Shown here: one piece after another, positions 58,263 through 64,000 of the stretch
How the letters are laid out: each line of letters begins with the position of its first letter
How positions within the stretch are numbered: position 1 is the first letter of the stretch
DNA from: Priestia taiwanensis
Lineage (GTDB): Bacteria; Bacillota; Bacilli; Bacillales; Bacillaceae_G
Assembly (NCBI RefSeq): GCF_014638355.1
Contig: NZ_BMFK01000002.1
Coordinates: 1-64,000, forward strand
Direction of reading: 5' to 3'
Length of the DNA stretch: 64,000 bases
Program-made: the position numbers and the translations under genes
Notes under the pieces: model-generated
What the model was told of the DNA's origin: nothing
Seen by the model: the letters and a program-made list of their open reading frames with translations, nothing else
Databases searched by the model: none

Positions 58263-59141
58263 TTAGTGAATGGCACTCTTGAACTTTCCACCTTTTGTTT
58301 CTTGGGTGTTCATAATTGTTAAGAATGCATTTGGATCAATTTCATATACGATATTCTTCAACTTCGTTACCTCAAGACGTGTAACGACTGTATAAATTAC
58401 TTCTTTCTCTTCGTCTGTGTAGCCGCCTTTTCCTTTTAGCTTTGTTGTCCCACGACCAAGGCGGTGTAACAGAGCATCTGATACTTCCTCATAATAATCA
58501 GATACGATAATAACAGCTTTCGTTTCATCTAACCCTTGAATTACTAAATCGATCGTCTTGAATGCAATGTAGTATGTCATAACAGAGTACATTGCTTGCT
58601 CTACGCCAAGTACGAATCCTGCCCAAATAAAAATAAAGACGTTGATGAACATAACAAATTCACCGACAGAGAATGGAAGTTTTCTCGTAAGCATAATACC
58701 TAAAATTTCTGTACCATCTAATGCTCCACCATTACGAACGACTAATCCAACACCTGTACCTAATAGAAGTCCTCCAAAGACTGTCGCTAAAATCGGCTCT
58801 TCTACAAATGGCTCAATCCCATGCAACGATTGCTCAATAACTGCTAAACACACAATCCCGAAAATAGATGAAAGCATAAATGTTTTCCCGATATGCTTAT
58901 ATCCAGCATACATGAACGGAAGATTCAGTATCACTACAAGTGTACCGAAATTCAGCCATGGTATATTATCTGTTAAATAATCAATGATAAGCGAAACACC
59001 AATAATCCCACCATCAATGATTTTATTTGGTACAAGAATTAATTCAATTGCCGCAGCAGCACATCCAGCGCCAATGATAATTGCAATAAGACGCAAAATA
59101 AGATGAGATGCAGCTTCTTTTTTATGTTGCTTTGCTACCAT
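58263..59141 (-). CDS. YitT-family membrane protein (YqfU-like)
   Basis: 292 residues: five hydrophobic segments (about 14-185) and a C-terminal DUF2179 domain (about 200-292) with [20 protein letters not shown] and [14 protein letters not shown]. Substrate unknown. Position matches B. subtilis yqfU. AGGGGGAG precedes the start. Confidence 0.88.
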   Translation of the reverse strand: MVAKQHKKEAASHLILRLIAIIIGAGCAAAAIELILVPNKIIDGGIIGVSLIIDYLTDNIPWLNFGTLVVILNLPFMYAGYKHIGKTFMLSSIFGIVCLAVIEQSLHGIEPFVEEPILATVFGGLLLGTGVGLVVRNGGALDGTEILGIMLTRKLPFSVGEFVMFINVFIFIWAGFVLGVEQAMYSVMTYYIAFKTIDLVIQGLDETKAVIIVSDYYEEVSDALLHRLGRGTTKLKGKGGYTDEEKEVIYTVVTRLEVTKLKNIVYEIDPNAFLTIMNTQETKGGKFKSAIH

Positions 59142-59249
59142 AAAACTCCCCCTAGTGTAAGTATTTTTTCTTTATTATACACTACATTTTCTTGTTTTTT
59201 GTTCTACGTGCCCATTCTTTTCATAATCATGAGAATGGGAGGCGATAAC

Positions 59250-59507
59250 GTGAATTTAATGAAAATAATTGTAAACAAAAAAATCAATAATATCTCTGTG
59301 GACGAATTATTAAAACTTTGCCACGAACATCAGATAACTGTGACTTATCAGCAAGCTCAACAAGCTGTCCAAGTCATTAAACAAAAGAAAGTAGACATAT
59401 ATGATGATCATGACCGACTAGAACTCATTAACAAAATTGCTTACATTACAAATCCAACGACAGCCGAACAAGTAAATGGATTACTACTCAAACTGATTAA
59501 AAAATAA
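59250..59507 (+). CDS. yqfT: DUF2624 small protein YqfT
   Basis: 85 residues, soluble, helical: NNISVDELLKLCHEHQITVT and QAVQVIKQKKVDIYDDHDR. GGGAGG lies seven bases before GTG 59250, which is preferred to the upstream ATGs of the longer frame. Function unknown. Single gene divergent from the YitT gene. Confidence 0.83.
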   Translation: MNLMKIIVNKKINNISVDELLKLCHEHQITVTYQQAQQAVQVIKQKKVDIYDDHDRLELINKIAYITNPTTAEQVNGLLLKLIKK

Positions 59508-59533
59508 GCTTGGTGTTTCCCCCAAGCTTATTT
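59502..59533. terminator. Bidirectional terminator between yqfT and the DUF1904 gene
   Basis: Perfect 12-bp stem AAATAAGCTTGG / CCAAGCTTATTT. Confidence 0.93.
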
Positions 59534-59539
59534 CTTGTA

Positions 59540-59869
59540 TTATTCGCAGCTCTTGCCGTTTATATAATAGGCAGCTTCTGCAAATGTGCGGAAAGCAACC
59601 TCCACTTCTTCTAATCCTGTTGCTAAGGTATGCTTCGTTACAGCCTTCGCAAATTCATCTCGTACAACCTGGCCTCTTTCAAACCAAGCTACTTCAATGA
59701 ATGGATAAGATGGGACAACCTCTCCACCGAAGACAGATGTTGTATGCAACACTTCTAACATGAAATTATCTGTCCCACATTCACAAATTTGCGCTAACTC
59801 TTCTACTAAAGGTGTACTCATTTGTTTAACTTGTTCTACTTCCATCCCACGGATAAAAAGATGTGGCAT
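59540..59869 (-). CDS. DUF1904 protein, tautomerase-like fold
   Basis: 109 residues beginning Met-Pro-His-Leu-Phe-Ile-Arg-Gly. ATG 59869 after AAAGGGG puts Pro at position 2, as in 4-oxalocrotonate tautomerases where that Pro becomes the catalytic N-terminus. FIEVAWFERG and two Cys near residue 31 are visible. No substrate known. Follows nfo by 28 bases, same strand. Confidence 0.82.
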   Translation of the reverse strand: MPHLFIRGMEVEQVKQMSTPLVEELAQICECGTDNFMLEVLHTTSVFGGEVVPSYPFIEVAWFERGQVVRDEFAKAVTKHTLATGLEEVEVAFRTFAEAAYYINGKSCE

Positions 59870-59897
59870 TCTCATTCCCCTTTCTTTCTCAGCAATA

Positions 59898-60788
59898 TTA
59901 TTTCATTAATTTCGCTTGTAGTTCTGGATCAAATGTTTGATTGCGAAGCATTTCAATTTCTAACTTGTACGGTGCTTTCTTGTTGTTCTTGTCTTCTCCA
60001 ACATATGGTGTTTCTAAAATTTTTGAAACATCCATTAACTGTGGATGATGAACGATGTAATTCAATGCATCGAAGCCAATATGACCGAATCCTAAGTTCT
60101 CATGACGGTCTTTCTTCGCTCCGCGGACATTTTTGCTATCGTTAATGTGTAATACTTTCAAGCGATCGATACCAATTAATTTATCAAAGTCATTTAACAC
60201 ACCATCGAAGTCATTCACAATATCATAACCAGCATCGTGTGTATGACACGTATCAAAACATACAGATAACTTATCATTATGTGTTACACCGTCAATAATC
60301 ATCGCTAACTCTTCAAAGCTACGGCCACATTCTGTTCCTTTACCGGCCATTGTTTCTAATGCGATTTGTACTTTATCATCTGCTGTTAACACTTCGTTTA
60401 ACCCTTCGATAATCTTCTTAATACCAGCTTCTGCCCCTGCTCCAACGTGTGCTCCTGGGTGAAGAACAATTTGGCGTGCACTAAGCGCCTCTGTACGGTC
60501 CATTTCCATACGTAAGAACTCTACACCTAATTCAAATGTTTCAGGCTTCACTGTATTTGCAATGTTAATAATATAAGGGGCATGGACAATGATATCTCGC
60601 ATTCCATGTTCCTCCATATGAAGTAAACCTTTTGCGATATTTAACTCTTCAAGTGGTTTACGTCGTGTATTTTGTGGCGCCCCTGTATAAATCATAAATG
60701 TATTTGCACCGTATGATGCAGCCTCTTCACTAGCTGCTAAAAGCATTTTCTTTCCGCTCATCGAAACGTGCGAACCAATTTTTAACAT
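59898..60788 (-). CDS. nfo: Endonuclease IV
   Basis: AP endonuclease that cuts DNA 5' of abasic sites. 296 residues, TIM barrel with [24 protein letters not shown], the metal-binding [44 protein letters not shown] and [15 protein letters not shown] precedes ATG 60788; the frame to 60830 is not used. Orthologue of B. subtilis yqfS. Confidence 0.97.
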   Translation of the reverse strand: MLKIGSHVSMSGKKMLLAASEEAASYGANTFMIYTGAPQNTRRKPLEELNIAKGLLHMEEHGMRDIIVHAPYIINIANTVKPETFELGVEFLRMEMDRTEALSARQIVLHPGAHVGAGAEAGIKKIIEGLNEVLTADDKVQIALETMAGKGTECGRSFEELAMIIDGVTHNDKLSVCFDTCHTHDAGYDIVNDFDGVLNDFDKLIGIDRLKVLHINDSKNVRGAKKDRHENLGFGHIGFDALNYIVHHPQLMDVSKILETPYVGEDKNNKKAPYKLEIEMLRNQTFDPELQAKLMK

Positions 60789-60830
60789 ATTAACACCTCT
60801 TCGTCTACTTTTTTGTGTACTATACAACAA

Positions 60831-60851
60831 AAAAGAGCTAGCAAGTAGCTC
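60831..60851 (-). terminator. cshB terminator
   Basis: GAGCTA / TAGCTC hairpin with 5-base loop and leftward T-run. Confidence 0.82.
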
Positions 60852-60886
60852 CTTCTTCTCTCGTACATGAAAATAAATATTAATGC

Positions 60887-62209
60887 TTATTTATTGTTTT
60901 TGTTGTTTGATTTACGACGTTCTTTCTCTTTAAACTTATCTACTTTCGCCTTCATTTTACGCTTATAACCAGGCTTTACTTTCGATGGCTTCTGAATAAG
61001 TCTCTTCGCTACCTTATCGACTTCATTTTCTTTGCGTTGACGTTTTTGACGTTTACGACGTGGACCAAGGTCTTCCCACTCACCGTTACGTAATTCTTTA
61101 TGAGTGAACTCAATGCCGCGTTTTTCTAACTTCTCTAACGCTTCTTCATCTTCAACTGTATATAACGTTACCGCAACCCCTGAATTACCTGCACGGGCTG
61201 TACGACCAACACGGTGTACGTAGAAGTCTAAATCATCAGGAATTTCGTAGTTTACAACGTGACTAACGCCTTCAATATCAATACCACGTGCCGCTAAGTC
61301 TGTTGCAACGATATATTGGTAGTCTAAGTTTTGAATTTGCTTCATCATTTTCTTACGCTCACGTGGTGATAAGTCACCGTGTAAACGACCAACGGATAAG
61401 CCCTTCTTGATTAGTCCATCTGCCACTTCATCTGCAGCTTTCTTCGTATTCGTAAATACGATAGCTAAATAAGGATTTAAAGCTTCTAATACCTCTTTCG
61501 TAACTTCTACTTTATTACGATGTTTAGAAGGTACTAAACGGTGCTCTAAATTCACTGCCGCTAATTGCTTTGGATTAACATGAATGTGAGCTGGGTTCTC
61601 CATGTATTTCTTTAAGAATGGTTGTAACTTTTGTGGAATTGTTGCTGAGAATACAAGCATTTGTATATTCTTTGGCATCTTTGATGCGATTTGATCCACA
61701 TCTTGTAGGAATCCCATATCAAGCATTAAATCAGCTTCATCTAAGATTAACTTCGTTGCTCTATTCACTAATAAAGCATCTGCTTTCATTAAATCGAAAA
61801 TACGTCCAGGTGTACCAACTATTAAATGTGGCTGTTTCTTTAACTTATCAATTGCACGTTGCTTATCCGTTCCACCTACGAAACAACGAGCTGTAATTAT
61901 TTCATTTTCTGGACAGAATTGAATAACCTTTAATGCCTCGTTGTAAATTTGGTTCGCTAATTCACGAGTTGGTGCTGTAATAACGACTTGTACTTCGTCT
62001 TTCGTCGGATCAATCGCCTGTAACATTGGCAATAAGTAAGCATGTGTCTTACCAGACCCTGTTTGTGATTGACCGATTACACTTTCCCCACGTTTTGCGA
62101 CCGGGAAAATCTTCTCTTGTATTTCTGTTGGTTGTTTAAATCCAATTTCTTCGATTGCTTTCACAATAAATGGCGCAAATTGGAATTGTTTAAAGTTTGT
62201 AGCGCTCAT
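60887..62209 (-). CDS. cshB: DEAD-box RNA helicase CshB
   Basis: 440 residues with all DEAD-box motifs: Q motif, [59 protein letters not shown] and [10 protein letters not shown]. The C-terminus (about 380-440) is strongly basic. Position matches B. subtilis cshB (yqfR), a cold-shock and ribosome-linked helicase. Confidence 0.95.
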   Translation of the reverse strand: MSATNFKQFQFAPFIVKAIEEIGFKQPTEIQEKIFPVAKRGESVIGQSQTGSGKTHAYLLPMLQAIDPTKDEVQVVITAPTRELANQIYNEALKVIQFCPENEIITARCFVGGTDKQRAIDKLKKQPHLIVGTPGRIFDLMKADALLVNRATKLILDEADLMLDMGFLQDVDQIASKMPKNIQMLVFSATIPQKLQPFLKKYMENPAHIHVNPKQLAAVNLEHRLVPSKHRNKVEVTKEVLEALNPYLAIVFTNTKKAADEVADGLIKKGLSVGRLHGDLSPRERKKMMKQIQNLDYQYIVATDLAARGIDIEGVSHVVNYEIPDDLDFYVHRVGRTARAGNSGVAVTLYTVEDEEALEKLEKRGIEFTHKELRNGEWEDLGPRRKRQKRQRKENEVDKVAKRLIQKPSKVKPGYKRKMKAKVDKFKEKERRKSNNKNNK

Positions 62210-62373
62210 ATGTCCACCTTCTTATCTATGTATTCCTTTAACAGGTATATTACATTATTCAAACGAGTATCTATTATACCGAAATTTTAGGCAAAAATCC
62301 ATGCTAACCTTCTTTACTAGTGTTGCATATTCTAGATTAACAATACATTTTTCCGAAAAAAGGAGGTGTTCGT

Positions 62374-63057
62374 ATGCTATTTCAAAAGCATCCTACACCA
62401 AATCATCATCCATTTTCTTCCCCACAATCATCAATGATGGGACAACGACCACCTGCTCCCTCTCCACACTATCAACAGCCTCCATTCCAACAACTACATC
62501 CCATGAACCAACAACCATTTCCAACACCAGATATGATGAGAATGCATCAATCAAGGGGAATGAATCAATCGTCAATGGGAACACACCAACAAGGAATGCA
62601 ACAAAAAAAAGGCATTGGAAATCTATTCTCAAATTTATTTTCACGAGCACGCGGTCCGAACTTTAGTAAAACAGCTCCACACACACAAACTAGGGTTGCA
62701 GGTGCCGCCAGTGCTGCTGCTAGTACCACTCAGACTGGTGTAAGTGGAATGTTCTCGAAAATGTTTTCTAACATCAATGGAAGCGCAATTTCAACCACTC
62801 TTGGCAACGTCCAAAAAGTAACACAAATGGCCGGAAACGTTATTCCGACTGTTCAACAATTTGGACCAATGGTAAAAAATCTCCCTTCACTACTTAAAAT
62901 TTTCAAAGAAGTAAATACGGACGATACTACATCAACAGAGACACCATCTTCTCCTCCTACAACAGAAACCGTCTCCGCCATTAAACAAAACAAGAAAGAA
63001 GCTGTTCCTAGCAATACTGAACAGAAAAAAAATTCCGCACCGAAAATGTACATTTAA
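62374..63057 (+). CDS. yqfQ: YqfQ/VrrA-family protein
   Basis: 227 residues: Pro/Gln/His/Met-rich N-terminus (1-78) with many PF, QQ and HP units, an amphipathic centre (about 80-175, GIGNLFSNLFSRA and GMFSKMFSNINGS), and a charged Ser/Thr/Pro tail. AAAGGAGGTG precedes ATG 62374. In B. anthracis this gene is vrrA, whose Gln-rich part varies by a 12-base repeat; here there is no clean tandem array. Coat or membrane role suggested in the family, not shown here. Confidence 0.85.
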   Translation: MLFQKHPTPNHHPFSSPQSSMMGQRPPAPSPHYQQPPFQQLHPMNQQPFPTPDMMRMHQSRGMNQSSMGTHQQGMQQKKGIGNLFSNLFSRARGPNFSKTAPHTQTRVAGAASAAASTTQTGVSGMFSKMFSNINGSAISTTLGNVQKVTQMAGNVIPTVQQFGPMVKNLPSLLKIFKEVNTDDTTSTETPSSPPTTETVSAIKQNKKEAVPSNTEQKKNSAPKMYI

Positions 63058-63150
63058 AATACTTTGTAAACAAGGAGCCCCTCCATTATAATAAGATAGA
63101 AAATAGTAAGTAGTGAGCTACTCCTACTTTTTATAGAGGAGGTAACATAC

Positions 63151-64000
63151 ATGAAAGTATTAAAAATCGCACCACGCGGATATTGTTACGGAGTTGTCGA
63201 TGCAATGGTTATTGCACGTAATGCCGCATTAGACCCAACATTACCAAGGCCTATTTATATTCTGGGAATGATTGTTCACAACAAACACGTGACAGATGCA
63301 TTTGAAGAAGATGGCGTCATTACATTAGATGGTCCAAATCGTCTCGAAATATTAGAACAAATTACAGAAGGAACTGTTATCTTTACTGCTCACGGTGTTT
63401 CACCAGAAGTAAAAAAACGTGCCATTCAAAAAGGGTTAACAACACTCGACGCTACGTGTCCTGATGTTTCAAAAACACACGACTTAATTCGTATGAAAAA
63501 AGCAGAAGGTTACCATGTTGTCTACATCGGTAAAAAAGGACATCCTGAGCCGGAAGGCGCAATTGGTATTGCACCCGAAATTGTTCACTTAATTGAAAAG
63601 CCAGAAGATGTTGCAACACTTTCCATCCCAGTAGCAAAAATTATTGTTACAAACCAAACAACGATGAGCCAATGGGATGTACAAGAGATTATGAAAAACG
63701 TATTGGAGAAATATCCTTCAGCAGAGGTACACAAAGAGATTTGTTTAGCTACGCAAGTTCGTCAAGAAGCAGTAGCGGAGCAAGCGCCTGAAGCTGATTT
63801 AACAATCGTTGTGGGTGATCCTAAAAGTAATAACTCCAATCGTCTTGCACAAGTATCAGAAGAAATTGCAAGTACAACTGCATACCGCGTAGCAGACGTA
63901 TCAGAAATTCAATTAGAGTGGCTAAAAGGTGTGAACACAGTAGCTGTTACAGCAGGTGCTTCTACACCAACACCAATTACAAGAGAAGTAATTACATTCT
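63151..64000 (+). CDS. ispH: 4-hydroxy-3-methylbut-2-enyl diphosphate reductase (3' end beyond window)
   Basis: Last MEP-pathway enzyme, making IPP and DMAPP. 283 codons are visible. Cluster ligands: Cys in [11 protein letters not shown], Cys in [10 protein letters not shown] and Cys in [12 protein letters not shown]; substrate residues in [14 protein letters not shown] and [16 protein letters not shown] precedes ATG 63151. About 30 residues should follow outside the window. Confidence 0.97.
   Translation, partial: MKVLKIAPRGYCYGVVDAMVIARNAALDPTLPRPIYILGMIVHNKHVTDAFEEDGVITLDGPNRLEILEQITEGTVIFTAHGVSPEVKKRAIQKGLTTLDATCPDVSKTHDLIRMKKAEGYHVVYIGKKGHPEPEGAIGIAPEIVHLIEKPEDVATLSIPVAKIIVTNQTTMSQWDVQEIMKNVLEKYPSAEVHKEICLATQVRQEAVAEQAPEADLTIVVGDPKSNNSNRLAQVSEEIASTTAYRVADVSEIQLEWLKGVNTVAVTAGASTPTPITREVITF

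Noticed and set aside
62393..63053. Leftward frames inside yqfQ
   Set aside because: Shadows of yqfQ, with Val/Asp-rich composition typical of an antisense reading of Gln/Ser/Thr-rich sequence.

Overview
The window is a stretch of Bacillus chromosome, most likely from the Bacillus cereus group or a close relative. It is AT-rich, has a complete comG competence operon and sporulation and germination genes, and nearly every gene matches the B. subtilis yqf-yqg-yqh region in the same order. Recognisable markers include yqfQ (called vrrA in B. anthracis), a lactate permease after ispG, and an ldh inserted between yqgN and gluP. The species cannot be fixed from the sequence alone.

Layout. Positions 1-6510 are the one clearly accessory region. 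It holds a very large secreted Rhs/YD-repeat (WapA-like) protein gene, running leftwards and cut by the window edge. Behind it are relics of an older polymorphic-toxin module: a frameshifted toxin tail, a broken Imm26-type immunity gene and the end of another small gene. From 6555 rightwards the order is core: efp, an M24 peptidase, aroQ and yqhR (leftward); yqhQ and yqhP (rightward); mntR, a 54-residue membrane protein and lipM (leftward); yqhL; a NUDIX gene; the glycine cleavage operon gcvT-gcvPA-gcvPB; yqhH-yqhG; yqzE; and comGA-comGG followed by aroK.

25-37 kb: a Cys-rich winged-helix regulator, yqgY, a MidA-type methyltransferase with the YqgX metallo-hydrolase, yqgW, an oligopeptide-binding lipoprotein, an M14 peptidase, yqgQ, a SpoVAF-like germination protein, the rhomboid protease gluP, ldh, yqgN, rpmG and a sugar-nucleotidyltransferase. 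No glucokinase gene follows yqgQ. 37.8-49.9 kb is largely phosphate related: pstS-pstC-pstA-pstB-phoU behind a clear PhoP box, pbpA, an MFS permease, sodA, a CAU-anticodon tRNA, a Na/Pi cotransporter and a DUF1189 protein with PhoP-like repeats upstream. 50-64 kb: yqfZ, ispG, lactate permease, a PadR/DUF2812 cassette, a YxeA lipoprotein, the zinc uptake operon znuC-znuB-zur with two Zur-like boxes, a small secreted protein, a YitT protein, yqfT, nfo with a DUF1904 gene, cshB, yqfQ and the start of ispH.

Functional themes are one-carbon and glycine metabolism, lipoylation (LipM supplies octanoyl groups to GcvH), the isoprenoid MEP pathway (ispG, ispH), metal homeostasis (MntR, Zur), phosphate supply, competence and spore germination. 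Candidate novelty is concentrated in the Rhs locus and its decayed toxin/immunity relics.
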